Part shown: positions 46,670-56,359 of the stretch, piece after piece
Layout: the number at the start of each line of letters is the position of its first letter
Position numbering within the stretch: the stretch's first letter is position 1
Source of the DNA: Paucibacter sp. B2R-40
GTDB lineage: Bacteria > Pseudomonadota > Gammaproteobacteria > Burkholderiales > Burkholderiaceae_C
Assembly (NCBI RefSeq): GCF_025717555.1
Contig: NZ_JAJIRP010000004.1
Span: 63,426 to 127,425 of the forward strand
Reading direction: 5' to 3'
Length of the DNA: 64,000 nucleotides
The notes under the pieces: generated by a model
The model's input: the letters and a program-made list of their open reading frames with translations, nothing else
The model's database searches: none
What the model was told of the DNA's origin: nothing
Translations under genes and position numbers: made by a program

Positions 46670-46698
46670 TTGACCCTTGGCGAGCAAGGGTCAATACT
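46670..46698 (+). promoter_or_regulatory. operator-like dyad overlapping the TonB-receptor promoter
   Basis: Perfect 10-bp inverted repeat TTGACCCTTG (46670-46679) / CAAGGGTCAA (46685-46694) with a 5-bp centre. TTGACC also makes a -35 hexamer, and AATACT (46693-46698) sits at 17 bp as a weak -10, so the dyad covers the promoter. The receptor ATG is at 46740. A dimeric regulator is likely. Confidence 0.55.
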
Positions 46699-46739
46699 AG
46701 CCGCCATTCATTCATGGCTGCGGCCAAAGGCATCGCCCG

Positions 46740-48827
46740 ATGAAAAATACCGGTCTGGGCTTGTTGGGGCTGATGGGGCCGCCGGGGCTGGTGGGGCTCT
46801 TAGGGCTGATAGGGCTGTTGCCCGCCAGCTCGCTGGCCCAAAGCCCGCCGCCGGAGCCCGCGCAGTTCGGCATGTCGCTGGAGCAGTTGGCCGAGATCAA
46901 GGTGGAGTCGGCCAGCTTGGTGGCCACCAGCCTGGCGCGCGCACCGGCCATCATTTCAGTGATTGCGCGCGAGGAAATGGAAGCCTGGGGCGACCGCTCG
47001 GTGGCCGATGCACTGGCCCGGGTGCCAGGCCTCTACCGGGTCGACACACAAGGCTTTCAAGATGTCGGCGTGCGCGGCCTGTTTGGCGGCCAACGCAGTT
47101 GGAACCGCCAGTTCAAGCTCCTGATCGACGGCCAGCCGCAAGCCTTCCGACCCGACGCCAGCAATTTCCTCAGCCCCGGCTTGCTGCCCATGAGCAGTGT
47201 TGACCGCATCGAAGTGGTGCGCGGCCCCAGCTCGGCGCTCTACGGCGCCGACGCTTTTTTGGCCACCGTCAATGTGATCACGCGCAAAGACCATGTCGGC
47301 GCCAGCGAGGCCAGCGCCAAGCTGCGGGCCTATGCAGGCAGCGCAAATGGTGTGGATGCCAGCATCAGCGGCGGCAATGGGCGCTTAGGGCTGTTGTTCG
47401 CCGTACAGGCCGAACACTACGAACTCAATGGCCTGCAACTGCCAGACAGCTCGCCGCTGTTGGGTGCGCTGCCGGCGCTGCGCGGGGTCGAGTCCAGCGA
47501 CGCGCGCCTGCAGCCGATCTCGCTACTGGGCCGCGCCAGCTTTGAGACCGAAGCGCTCAAACACCAGTTGGAGCTGAACTACTCGCGCATCGACAGCGTG
47601 GCAGAGTTTCTCGACTTCGGCGTGCTCAGCCACAAGAATCGCTATGCCCAGTACCGCGCTCAACTCGGTTGGCAAAGCCAGTGGGACATCGGCCCGAGCT
47701 GGCAGGCCAAGTTCCGCTGGAACGTCGCCCGCTCCGGCCCCGCCTCCACCGAGCGGCTGGAGACCGGCACCAGCAGCTACCCCAAGCGTGAATTCTCCTC
47801 CACGGCCAATGACCTGGGCCTCAACTTCAACTGGGCACTCAACCCGGAGCATGGCCTGAGTTTTGGCGCCGACCGCACCGTCGACAATCAAGACAGCATG
47901 CAAGTGCTGCTGGTGGCGCCCAATGGCAGCCGCAGCCTGAGCGGCAAAGCCAGCACCGCCATGCACCTGAGCAATACCGGCGTGTTCGCCCAGTACCTCT
48001 GGCAAACCACCGACAAGCTGGGGCTGAGCGCCAATTGGCGGCTGGACGATCACAATCAATTTGGCCGCAATACCAACTGGCGCGCCGCCGCCGTGTATGA
48101 ACACAGCCGCGAACTCAACGCCAAGCTGATCTGGAGCACGTCTTACAAAGCGCCCAGCGTATTTGACCTCTTGGCCCAGCCGCTCTACGGTGGCGACGTG
48201 ATCGGCAACCTCAAGCTACGCGCCGAAACCGCCAGCAACACCGAGTTGCAAGTCAATTGGCGGCCCAGCCCCAGGCTGCAGCTCACGGCCAATGTCTACC
48301 AGCTCGAAGTGAAAGACAAGATCGAGCTGCAGCAGACCGGTCTCAACTACCAGCCTGTCAATCGGGGCCGCTTCTCTGGCCAAGGTGCAGAGCTGGATGG
48401 CAGTTATGAAGAAGGCGCGCACCGCTTTGGCATCGCCTGGACAGGGCTGAACATGAGTGAGCGAGATCCGGTCCCGCTGGTCGGCGACTTGGTCAGGCCA
48501 CCCGAGCGCTTCCCCGAACAGTCGGTACGTGCCGAGTGGCGCTGGCATTCGGGCAAATTTGGTCAATGGGCGACCGAGTTGCTGTATGCGTCCAAGCGTC
48601 ACGCCAGCTTCAGCAATGCGTTCGCCAATTTCCTAACGCCCTATTCACTGGCCCCGAGTACCCGCCTGAACTTGGTCTGGACGCAGGTCTTTTTCAGCAG
48701 CCACGAACTGCAGCTGCGCTTGGACAACCTGCTCAACGCCAACTACTCCGAGCCCGGCTATGGCAGCGTCGACTTCCCCGGCAAAGGCCGCAGCGCGTTG
48801 CTGAGCTACCGCTACCGTTGGAATTGA
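46740..48827 (+). CDS. TonB-dependent outer-membrane receptor
   Basis: 695 residues. The signal peptide is oddly collagen-like (GLLGLMGPPGLVGLLGLIGLL), coded by GGG-CTn repeats. A plug domain follows (FGMSLEQLAEIKVESAS.., RVPGLYRVDTQGFQDVGVRGLFGGQ, MSSVDRIEVVRGPSSALYGADAFLATVNVITR), then a beta-barrel to a terminal aromatic-rich strand (ALLSYRYRWN). The ligand is unknown; it could be a siderophore, a sugar or an amino compound. Followed after 5 bp by an amino-acid-type binding lipoprotein, which probably shares the transcript. AAAGG lies 9 nt upstream of the ATG. Confidence 0.93.
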   Translation: MKNTGLGLLGLMGPPGLVGLLGLIGLLPASSLAQSPPPEPAQFGMSLEQLAEIKVESASLVATSLARAPAIISVIAREEMEAWGDRSVADALARVPGLYRVDTQGFQDVGVRGLFGGQRSWNRQFKLLIDGQPQAFRPDASNFLSPGLLPMSSVDRIEVVRGPSSALYGADAFLATVNVITRKDHVGASEASAKLRAYAGSANGVDASISGGNGRLGLLFAVQAEHYELNGLQLPDSSPLLGALPALRGVESSDARLQPISLLGRASFETEALKHQLELNYSRIDSVAEFLDFGVLSHKNRYAQYRAQLGWQSQWDIGPSWQAKFRWNVARSGPASTERLETGTSSYPKREFSSTANDLGLNFNWALNPEHGLSFGADRTVDNQDSMQVLLVAPNGSRSLSGKASTAMHLSNTGVFAQYLWQTTDKLGLSANWRLDDHNQFGRNTNWRAAAVYEHSRELNAKLIWSTSYKAPSVFDLLAQPLYGGDVIGNLKLRAETASNTELQVNWRPSPRLQLTANVYQLEVKDKIELQQTGLNYQPVNRGRFSGQGAELDGSYEEGAHRFGIAWTGLNMSERDPVPLVGDLVRPPERFPEQSVRAEWRWHSGKFGQWATELLYASKRHASFSNAFANFLTPYSLAPSTRLNLVWTQVFFSSHELQLRLDNLLNANYSEPGYGSVDFPGKGRSALLSYRYRWN

Positions 48828-48832
48828 ACGCT

Positions 48833-50164
48833 ATGAAATCAGATTGCAAACTCAAGCCTGGGGTCGCGGCCATTTTTTTGAGCGCTGCCGGCCTGCTGAG
48901 CAGTTGTGGCGGCGGTGGAGTCGATGGCAGCTCGGCCCGGGCCGAGGGTGCGACCGGTAGCCTGCGCCCAGGCATTCAGGGTGAGCTGATGTTGGGCTTC
49001 ATGCTGCCCTACAGCGGCACAACGTCCGCAAGCTACGACGTTCGAGAGCGCTATTTGAGGCTGGCCGTGGCCGAAATCAATGCGGGCGGAGGCGTCAATG
49101 GCAAGACCCTCGGCTATATGGTGCGCGACACCAAGGCCGGCACGGCTGAAGGTGCCGCTGCCGTCGCCGGCGAATACCTTGATTTGGTCAACGCAGGCTG
49201 CTTTGGCATCATCGGGCCGCTGACGAGTGCGGAAGTCCTGCCGCTGGTGCCGACCGTTGTCAAAACCGGCGTGCCCATCATCACCACCGGTGCCAGCTCT
49301 TCGGCCCTCAGCAGCCTGGACCGGGGAAGTCCGGTGATGGTTTACCGCATCATCGCGTCCGACGCCTTTTCGGGGCAAGTGGCGGCACAGATCGCCCGCA
49401 AAGAGGGTAAGCAAACGGTAGCCCTGATCTATTCCGACGACACCTTCGGTCGCTCAATCAGCGCCTCCTTTGGAAATTCGTTCGTCGCCCGAGGCGGCCA
49501 GGTTATCGCCAAATCGGCTTACCCCGTGGGCAAAACATCAGGCTTTGCCGATGTGGTCGCAAAGGCTTTTGCGAACGGCAATCCGGATGCGATCTATGTC
49601 GGCGGTCTGTCAGCCGAGATTGTGGGCTTGAGCAAGGACTTGGCACTCAACAACAACCGCCCGCGCCCTGCGCTGTACGGTGTCAGCTCACTCAGCAATG
49701 CCCAATTCGTTTCAACGGCAGACGCATCCGTGATTGAGAACATGCTGATCATGGGCGCCGACAGCAACCCCAAGCGACCGGAGTATCTAGCCTTTGTTGA
49801 TCTCTACACCAAAGCCTATGGTGTTGCACCTGAAACGGGCGTTAGCCCATCCGGCTACGACGCGGCCTATCTGTTCGCGCTCGCTGCACAAGCAGGCGGC
49901 AGTACGGCAGGGGCCTCGATGGCGCAATGGCTTGGCCCGGTGTCGCGGGCCGACACGGCCACGCCCTTGAAAATCATCCCCGGTCAGTTTTCAGTCGCCC
50001 GCAATTCGCCCGGGCAAGACTGGGACTACGACGGCGCCAAATCTGGCATCAATTGGGATAGCACCGGTGATGTCAGCACCGGCTCCTTCATCGTATACCG
50101 GGTCTTGCGCAACTCAGCCGGGCAACTGATCTTGACGCAGGTGGATCAAGTCACGCCGGATTGA
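48833..50164 (+). CDS. branched-chain amino-acid-type ABC binding lipoprotein (Peripla_BP_6)
   Basis: 443 residues. Lipobox LLSSC with Cys25, then a Gly-rich spacer and a type I periplasmic binding fold: GELMLGFMLPYSGTTSASYDVRERYLRLAVAEINAGGGVNGKTL, YLDLVNAGCFGIIGPLTSAEVLPLVP, VALIYSDDTFGRSI, DAIYVGGLSAEIVGL, SGYDAAYLFALAAQ. LivJ/AmiC-like. No permease or ATPase genes are near. The 5-bp link to the TonB receptor suggests it takes a ligand from that receptor and either feeds a distant transporter or reports to a sensor. A longer in-frame start near 48536 lies within the receptor gene and is not used. Confidence 0.88.
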   Translation: MKSDCKLKPGVAAIFLSAAGLLSSCGGGGVDGSSARAEGATGSLRPGIQGELMLGFMLPYSGTTSASYDVRERYLRLAVAEINAGGGVNGKTLGYMVRDTKAGTAEGAAAVAGEYLDLVNAGCFGIIGPLTSAEVLPLVPTVVKTGVPIITTGASSSALSSLDRGSPVMVYRIIASDAFSGQVAAQIARKEGKQTVALIYSDDTFGRSISASFGNSFVARGGQVIAKSAYPVGKTSGFADVVAKAFANGNPDAIYVGGLSAEIVGLSKDLALNNNRPRPALYGVSSLSNAQFVSTADASVIENMLIMGADSNPKRPEYLAFVDLYTKAYGVAPETGVSPSGYDAAYLFALAAQAGGSTAGASMAQWLGPVSRADTATPLKIIPGQFSVARNSPGQDWDYDGAKSGINWDSTGDVSTGSFIVYRVLRNSAGQLILTQVDQVTPD

Positions 50165-50263
50165 GCAAAGCGGCAAGGTTTGAATGGCGCTGTTGCGCGC
50201 ACCTGGCCCGTGAACACCCTGAGCCGCTCGACTTGAGAGCAGTCGCCATGCTGCTCCACCTCC

Positions 50264-51808
50264 TCAGCCGCGCAACTTGAACGCAGCCACCGACGCCACC
50301 AACTGCGCGGCCTGATCGCGCAGGCTTTGCGCGGCCGCCGCCGATTCCTCCACCAGCGCGGCGTTTTGCTGCGTCATCTTGTCCAGCTCATTGACCGCTT
50401 GCCCAATCTCGCCCAAGGTCAGCGCCTGCGCTGAAGTAGAGCTGGAAATCTCGGCCACGATCTGCGTCACGCGCTGCACGCTTTGCACCACTTCGCCGAT
50501 GGTGTCGCCGGTGTCTTGCACCAGTTTGGCGCCGCTCTCCACCTTGTCCACCGAGGTGGAGATCAGGGTCTTGATCTCGCGCGCCGCCTGTGCGCTGCGT
50601 TGCGCCAGCGAGCGCACTTCGCTGGCCACCACCGCGAAGCCGCGGCCTTGCTCACCGGCGCGCGCTGCCTCCACCGCAGCATTCAGGGCCAAGATATTGG
50701 TCTGGAAGGCGATACTGTCGATCACGCCGATGATGTCGGAGATTTTGTTCGACGACTGTTGAATCTCATTCATCGTCGCCACCACTCTGCTGACCATCGC
50801 GCCGCCCCGGTCCGCCACAGCGGAAGCCGTCTGCGCCAAGCTGTCCGCTTGGCGCGCCGCTTCCGCGTTGCTGCGCACGCCCTCGCTGAGCTGCTGCATC
50901 GCCGCACCGGTTTGCTCCAGGCTGCTGGCGGCATGCTCGGTGCGGTTGGAAAGGTCCATATTGCCGGTGGCGATTTCGGCCGAGGCAATGCGCACCTGCT
51001 CGGCGGCGCTGCGCACGCCCGAAATCGTGCGGGACAACTGCTGCTGCATCTGCTGCAGCGACTGCGTCAAGCTGGCCATCTCGTCCCGGCCTTCAATCGG
51101 CACTTCGTGCGTCAGATCGCCGTCGGCGATGCTCTCGGACAGCACCTGCGCACGCTCGACCGGGGCCGTCACGGACCGCGTGATGGCCAGCGCAATGCCG
51201 ATGCCAATCAGCGTCGCGGTACCCGACAGCAGCAATACCCAACTCACCACAGAATTGGCCTCATCGCTGGCTTGCTGGCGCGCATCCTGCAGGCGCTCGC
51301 GCTTGTATTCGGCATAGTCATTGATCGCGTCGGTATAGGTATCCATGGCGGGAATCAACTCAGCCACCACCCGCGCACGAATGTCTTGCCCCTCTTTTTT
51401 AGCCTTGGCCAAGTCGTCGCGCAGGGCTTGGTACTGCTTGCGGGTCATGGCAATTTTGTCGCTCAAACGCTCGCTTTGCGGCGTCTTGCTGAGCTGCGTT
51501 AATTCCTCTTGAACCTTGTCCACCCTTGCGCTGGTCTCTTTGGACTTGCGGGTGAATGCCTTGACGAATGCCTCGTCGTCAATTGCCAGCGTGGCGATGC
51601 GACGCTGAATATTTGACTCGGACATGCCTGCCCATTGGCGCGCCAGATCCAGCGCGTGCGAGTCCACATCGACAAGGTGCTCGATGCTGGCATTGAGTTG
51701 TTTGACCCGCAACACGCCTATCAGCGAACCCACCAATAGCAAACCCATCACGACGGCAAAGCCCGCCAATACTCGGGTTCGCAGCTTCATGTTTTGGATA
51801 GTTTTCAT
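50264..51808 (-). CDS. methyl-accepting chemotaxis protein
   Basis: 514 residues. TM1 (about 9-30), periplasmic four-helix-bundle (IEHLVDVDSHALDLARQWAGMSESNIQRRIATLAIDDEAFVKAF), TM2 near 190-212, HAMP, and a signalling domain with the hairpin [48 protein letters not shown]. The last segment reads [32 protein letters not shown]. An upstream in-frame start at 51931 would add 41 atypical residues; ATG 51808 has AAGGA 7 nt upstream. It is followed by the convergent binding-lipoprotein gene. Confidence 0.93.
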   Translation of the reverse strand: MKTIQNMKLRTRVLAGFAVVMGLLLVGSLIGVLRVKQLNASIEHLVDVDSHALDLARQWAGMSESNIQRRIATLAIDDEAFVKAFTRKSKETSARVDKVQEELTQLSKTPQSERLSDKIAMTRKQYQALRDDLAKAKKEGQDIRARVVAELIPAMDTYTDAINDYAEYKRERLQDARQQASDEANSVVSWVLLLSGTATLIGIGIALAITRSVTAPVERAQVLSESIADGDLTHEVPIEGRDEMASLTQSLQQMQQQLSRTISGVRSAAEQVRIASAEIATGNMDLSNRTEHAASSLEQTGAAMQQLSEGVRSNAEAARQADSLAQTASAVADRGGAMVSRVVATMNEIQQSSNKISDIIGVIDSIAFQTNILALNAAVEAARAGEQGRGFAVVASEVRSLAQRSAQAAREIKTLISTSVDKVESGAKLVQDTGDTIGEVVQSVQRVTQIVAEISSSTSAQALTLGEIGQAVNELDKMTQQNAALVEESAAAAQSLRDQAAQLVASVAAFKLRG

Positions 51809-51979
51809 GATGATGTCCTTGGCCTGTGCTTGGGCTTGCATGGCTGTCTGCACCGCGCGTCCTGAGCGTGAGCCAGCAGCGGGATTGTGGCGCTTTACTG
51901 GATCTCGGGCTCCACCGAGCATGGCCGGCAAAGCCTTTCACTTCTTGCATACCCGCGCGTGGCGGCAAAAAATCGACAA

Positions 51980-53137
51980 TCAGGGCCGCAGCGCGCCCAT
52001 CGCCAGTTGCAGGCCCCGCGCCAAGCCGTCCGCGTCATAGGAGCGGCCACTTTGCGCAGACAAGCTCGGCAGCAGGGTGGCCAGCGCATCACCCAAGGCC
52101 GACTTTTGCCCCGCTTGCAAGGCATCAAACAATGCCGCCACCGCACGCGTAAATTCAGCTTGCGCCTGCTGCTGCTTTTCAAAGTTATGCAGATTGTCAA
52201 ACGCCCAGGTGATCTTGCTGCAGAACAACTCCAGCAGGCTGCGCTGGGCGTCCACCAGCGGCCAGGGCGCTGACACCAGAATGACAAACTCATGGCCCTC
52301 GGGCGTGGCCACAAACAACACATCCAGCGGGTGCTCAAAATGGCTCTTGTGATCGACAAAGGCGCGCGCCGTGGCCGCAGCGATCGGCGCCGGCACCTGG
52401 CTCATTTGGTTGATGCCGGCATAGCTGCCGGTGGCCGCCATCACCACCGGCGCGATTTCGCCATGCACGCCGGTCTGGCGCAAGCAAATCACACCGTCGG
52501 CGCCGACATCCAGGATCGCACTGATCTGATTCAGCACACCGGAGGCAAATTCGCGCAGCGAGCGCACGTGATAGAGGTCGCTTGAGGCGTCCAGAATGCG
52601 CTCAAGCCCGCGCCGGTTGCGCTCTATCATGACCAGGCTCTCGTAGGTGCGCAGCGAGGCGATCACCGTGGTGAAGAGCTTTTGCTGGCTCATATCGGTC
52701 TTGCACTTGTAGTCGTTGATGTCGTACTGCACGATCACATCACTCTCGGGCGCCTGGCCCGGCTGACCGGTGCGCAGGACGATGCGCGACAAATGATTGC
52801 CCAAATCTTCCCGCACCTGACGCGCCATGCGCAGGCCGGCGTCGTCGGTCTCCATCATCACGTCGAGCAGGATCAGCGCAATATCGGGCTCCCGCCGCAT
52901 CGTCATCACGCCTTCCAATGCCGAGTAGGCCGACAACACCTGCAGCTTGCGACCTTTGTAGCTGACAGACATCAGGGCCAGCTTGGTGGACGCGTGCACA
53001 TCCGGCTCGTCATCAACAATCAAGACCCGCCAGGGTGCAGCGTCCAGCGGATTACTCTTGCTCGCCGCGCCCGCCTCTGGTGGTTCATCCAACAACCACA
53101 TTTCATCGGCCGCGTTCGGTTCATTGACTTGACTCAT
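51980..53137 (-). CDS. response regulator with REC-DUF3369 and no output domain
   Basis: 385 residues. The receiver (WRVLIVDDEPDVHASTK, LILLDVMMETDDAGLRM, DINDYKCKTDM) is followed by DUF3369 (about 145-330) with the RNRRGLERILDASSDLYHVRSLREFASGVLNQISAILDVGADGVICLR pattern. In relatives DUF3369 precedes HD-GYP or EAL domains, but here the protein ends in a short helical tail with no enzyme. It may signal by protein contact. It lies 31 bp downstream of a histidine kinase on the same strand, probably its partner. Start at ATG 53137 (a GTG is two codons upstream). Confidence 0.88.
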   Translation of the reverse strand: MSQVNEPNAADEMWLLDEPPEAGAASKSNPLDAAPWRVLIVDDEPDVHASTKLALMSVSYKGRKLQVLSAYSALEGVMTMRREPDIALILLDVMMETDDAGLRMARQVREDLGNHLSRIVLRTGQPGQAPESDVIVQYDINDYKCKTDMSQQKLFTTVIASLRTYESLVMIERNRRGLERILDASSDLYHVRSLREFASGVLNQISAILDVGADGVICLRQTGVHGEIAPVVMAATGSYAGINQMSQVPAPIAAATARAFVDHKSHFEHPLDVLFVATPEGHEFVILVSAPWPLVDAQRSLLELFCSKITWAFDNLHNFEKQQQAQAEFTRAVAALFDALQAGQKSALGDALATLLPSLSAQSGRSYDADGLARGLQLAMGALRP

Positions 53138-53168
53138 GGGCACGTCTCTTCTCTGCTGAAGTGGGGCC

Positions 53169-54629
53169 TTAGCCCATGCTGCCGAACTTGGGCGCCACCC
53201 TGGGCAGGCTGATCAAGAACTTGGTGCCCTGGCCAGGCTGGCTGAGCAAGCGCACCTGGCCGCCCAGGGTGTTGGTGATCAGGTTGTAGACAATGTTCAA
53301 CCCCAAGCCGCTACCGCCTGCATGGCGCTGGGTGGTGAAGAAAGGGTCGAAGACCCGACCCAGATGCTCGGGCGCAATGCCCTGGCCATTGTCGGCAAAC
53401 TCGATGTCCAGCTGCTCGCCGCTCTGGCTGATGTCTATCGTGACCAAGCCAGCCGCAGCCCCATCAAAAGCATGACGCTGAGCATTCAGCAGCAAATTGG
53501 TCAGAACCTGCGAGAAGGCACCGGGGTAGCTGTCCATCTCCAGGCCTTCGGGGCAATGCAACTCAATCTGCATGGGGCTGCGCTTGAGTTCGGCGCGCAA
53601 GCTCAACAGCAACTCCTCGATATAGGCGCGCACACGGAAGCTGCGCCGGGCTTCACTGGTCTGGTCCACCGCGACTTGTTTGAAGCTACGCACCAGGCTG
53701 GCTACTTTGTGGGCATTGGAGGTCAAGAGTGCACTGCATTCCATGGCCGTCTGCACATAATCATGCAAGACTTGCTTGCGCAAGCTGCCTCCCGCCATTT
53801 GACTGGCCAGGTCCTTGGTGGCCGCCTCCAAGGTGGTGGCGCAGGTCAGCGACACCCCCACAGGCGTATTGATCTCATGCGCCACGCCCGCGACCAAGCC
53901 ACCCAGGCTGGCCATGCGTTCAGACTGCAAAAGCAACTCCGACGTCGCCGCCAATTGCGTGAACACCTGCTCGGTGGGGCGCAACACCGCGCGGCGAATC
54001 ATCACGAAAAAGGTGGCCATGCCGCCCACAAGCCCGAGCGCCAAACCACCAAGGGCGACACGAACTGCCTGTTGCGCGCTTTGCTGGGCCTCGTGATCGG
54101 CCAACTTGGCGCGTTCGGCAGCGCGATCAGAGATCGCATCCAAGGCGTCCAGCAAGGGCCGATCGGCGCCGCGCACCGAAGCATCCGCGCGCTGAGGGTG
54201 GAATCCATCGGCCTCAAATTGCTGCCGTGCCTGTGCGTAGGCCCGGCCCAGAGCTTGGTGCGCTTGCAAGGCGGCATCAATCGCCGAGATATCCGAAGCC
54301 GGCTGCAAGCTCGACTCGCGCAAGGCCAGCAGCCCCTTTTGCACGGCCTGTTCGCGCGCCTGCACCACCTCCCAGAGTAGTGCCGCATCGGCGCTGCTAT
54401 TGCTGCGCAGCAAGAGGTTTTTCCACTCTTGCACCTGCCATTTGAATTCGAGCGCCACGTCCAGCATGCGCTCGGCCCGCTCATGCTCGGGCAAAGCCTC
54501 GCCGCTGTATTGCTCCAAGGCTCGCCAAAGTCCATGGCCGCCGTAGATGGTGAAGCCGGCGATCATGGCGAAAGCCAGGGCTGCGATCAGCAGCAGATCA
54601 CGAAAAATTCGTTTGGCGCTTTGGCTCAT
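53169..54629 (-). CDS. membrane sensor histidine kinase
   Basis: 486 residues. TM1 (about 12-32), a helical extracytoplasmic region of ~155 residues with a 4HB-like pattern (ALPEHERAERMLDVALEFKWQVQEWKNLLLRSN), TM2 (about 192-212), then directly the HisKA (MASLGGLVAGVAHEINTPVGVSLTCATTL) and HATPase (LTNLLLNAQRHAF, AGGSGLGLNIVYNLI). No HAMP with canonical spacing is obvious and there is no receiver. Its periplasmic start resembles chemoreceptor sensors nearby. Paired with the REC-DUF3369 protein downstream; 42 bp after a chemoreceptor gene. Confidence 0.9.
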   Translation of the reverse strand: MSQSAKRIFRDLLLIAALAFAMIAGFTIYGGHGLWRALEQYSGEALPEHERAERMLDVALEFKWQVQEWKNLLLRSNSSADAALLWEVVQAREQAVQKGLLALRESSLQPASDISAIDAALQAHQALGRAYAQARQQFEADGFHPQRADASVRGADRPLLDALDAISDRAAERAKLADHEAQQSAQQAVRVALGGLALGLVGGMATFFVMIRRAVLRPTEQVFTQLAATSELLLQSERMASLGGLVAGVAHEINTPVGVSLTCATTLEAATKDLASQMAGGSLRKQVLHDYVQTAMECSALLTSNAHKVASLVRSFKQVAVDQTSEARRSFRVRAYIEELLLSLRAELKRSPMQIELHCPEGLEMDSYPGAFSQVLTNLLLNAQRHAFDGAAAGLVTIDISQSGEQLDIEFADNGQGIAPEHLGRVFDPFFTTQRHAGGSGLGLNIVYNLITNTLGGQVRLLSQPGQGTKFLISLPRVAPKFGSMG

Positions 54630-54671
54630 TGATGCAATCCGCTATTCAGCGAGAGCCAAAAAAACCTTGCA

Positions 54672-56222
54672 CTAGAGCTTGAACACCGCCACCGAGCGGG
54701 CCAACTCATCCGCCTGTAACTGCAAGCTCTGCGCCGCAGCGGCAGACTGCTCCACCAGCGCCGCGTTTTGCTGCGTCATGGTGTCGAGTTGCGTGATGGC
54801 CATGCCGATCTGCGAAATGCCGCTGCTTTGCTCACCGGTGGCATGGCTGATCTCAGCCACTATGGAACCCACCCGGCCGATCGAGGCGATCACTTCTTGC
54901 ATGGTGTCGCCGGCCCGGCCCACCAAGGCCGCGCCCGCCTCAACGCTCTCGCCGCTGGCGGTAATCAGACCTTTGATCTCTTTGGCCGCCTCGGCCGAAC
55001 GCTGTGCCAGGCTGCGCACCTCGCTGGCCACCACCGCAAAGCCGCGCCCTTGCTCGCCGGCACGCGCCGCTTCCACGGCCGCATTCAGCGCCAGGATATT
55101 GGTTTGAAAGGCGATGCCGTCGATCACCGAGATGATGTCGCTGATCTTGTTGGACGAGGTACTGATGCGGCTCATCGTTGCAACCACTTCACCCACCACT
55201 TCACCGCCGCGCTGCGCCACCTGCGCGGCATCCACCGCCAGCTGATTCGCCTGCCGCGCTGAATCGGCGTTATGCCTGACGCTGGCGGTTAGCTCCTCCA
55301 TCGCCGAGGCGGTTTCCTCCAGATTGGAAGCGGCCTGCTCAGTGCGGTGGCTGAGATCATGCCCACCCGCCGCGACCTGGGCGGAAGCGGTGGCGATACT
55401 GTCGGTCGCATTACGTACATTGCTCACTACATCGCGCAGCGAACTCTGCATGGCCTTGACGCCACGCATCAAGTCGCCGGTTTCGCATTTGCCGTGCGCG
55501 ACGATGTCCTCACTCAGGTCCTGCGCGGCGATGCGCTCGGCCGACTGCTGCACTTCGTCCAAAGGCTGCAATATCGAGCGCAGATTGAAGAAGGTGTAAA
55601 CACCAATCATCACCATGCCGCCAATCAAGACAAAGATGAGGCTGCGCCGAACCGTGACCTCGTTAGCAGCGATGGTCTCCACCTCGTGCACCGCATCTTT
55701 GTCGATGGAGGCCACCATTTCGTCCAGCTTGGCCTCCATGGGCCGAATCGCCTTCTTTGCGGCGCTCAGGGCCTTGTTCGCGCTGGCCGGGTCGGCAAAG
55801 GCCTTTTCCCCCAGCTTGACCGTAAAGCTGTCCATCTCATTCTTGTAGGCCTTCATGCCGGCGACGATGTCGCGCAACTCATCCTGCACGTCTTTGGGCA
55901 CATCCAGCTTATTCAGCCCGTCCAGCGCCTTGTCCAGCGCCGCATAACTTCTAACCCAATCGGCGCGATATTTGTCGACCGCTGCCGCGTCGTCGAGGTT
56001 GAGCGCCATGTCTTTTTCATAACGGCGCAAATTACCGGCCTCGGCCCGGATCTTGGAGGTGAAGTTCAGCGACTGGTTGTCGTTGTCCACAAAATGCACG
56101 AAGGAATACTTGGCTTGGTTCAGGCTGTAGAGGCCGGTGAGTCCGACGATCAAAAGCATCATCATCGAAATGCCGGCCAGGGCATACAAACGGGCGCGTA
56201 CAGTGAAATCTTGCAGATTCAT
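54672..56222 (-). CDS. methyl-accepting chemotaxis protein, tandem paralog A
   Basis: 516 residues. [22 protein letters not shown]1, a ~160-residue helical sensor ([38 protein letters not shown]), TM2 (about 188-208), HAMP and a full signalling coiled coil ending [13 protein letters not shown]. It is a close paralog of the next gene upstream, with nearly identical cytoplasmic part and a diverged sensor. AGGAG lies 8 nt before ATG 56222. Sits between that paralog and the kinase/REC-DUF3369 pair, all on the minus strand. Confidence 0.94.
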   Translation of the reverse strand: MNLQDFTVRARLYALAGISMMMLLIVGLTGLYSLNQAKYSFVHFVDNDNQSLNFTSKIRAEAGNLRRYEKDMALNLDDAAAVDKYRADWVRSYAALDKALDGLNKLDVPKDVQDELRDIVAGMKAYKNEMDSFTVKLGEKAFADPASANKALSAAKKAIRPMEAKLDEMVASIDKDAVHEVETIAANEVTVRRSLIFVLIGGMVMIGVYTFFNLRSILQPLDEVQQSAERIAAQDLSEDIVAHGKCETGDLMRGVKAMQSSLRDVVSNVRNATDSIATASAQVAAGGHDLSHRTEQAASNLEETASAMEELTASVRHNADSARQANQLAVDAAQVAQRGGEVVGEVVATMSRISTSSNKISDIISVIDGIAFQTNILALNAAVEAARAGEQGRGFAVVASEVRSLAQRSAEAAKEIKGLITASGESVEAGAALVGRAGDTMQEVIASIGRVGSIVAEISHATGEQSSGISQIGMAITQLDTMTQQNAALVEQSAAAAQSLQLQADELARSVAVFKL

Positions 56223-56299
56223 GAACCACACTCCTGGGCAGAAGAACTCCAGCGACCAATATATTTGATTCGCCTATCGCACGGAAGAGGCTTGAAAAA

Positions 56300-56317
56300 A
56301 TAACTTTGGAAAGTTAT
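56300..56317. promoter_or_regulatory. dyad ATAACTTTGGAAAGTTAT upstream of paralog A
   Basis: Perfect 8-bp inverted repeat with a 2-bp centre, 78-95 bp before the ATG of chemoreceptor paralog A and after the stop of paralog B. There is no T-tract, so it is more likely an operator than a terminator. Confidence 0.45.
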
Positions 56318-56359
56318 GTGCTCCAGCCACAAGGCAAGACCTGACCCTACGCACTGAGT

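Noticed and set aside
56223-56300. Sigma28 (FliA) promoter before the chemoreceptor genes
   Set aside because: AAAGTTA and GCGATAGG occur, but their spacing does not match TAAA-N15-GCCGATAA.
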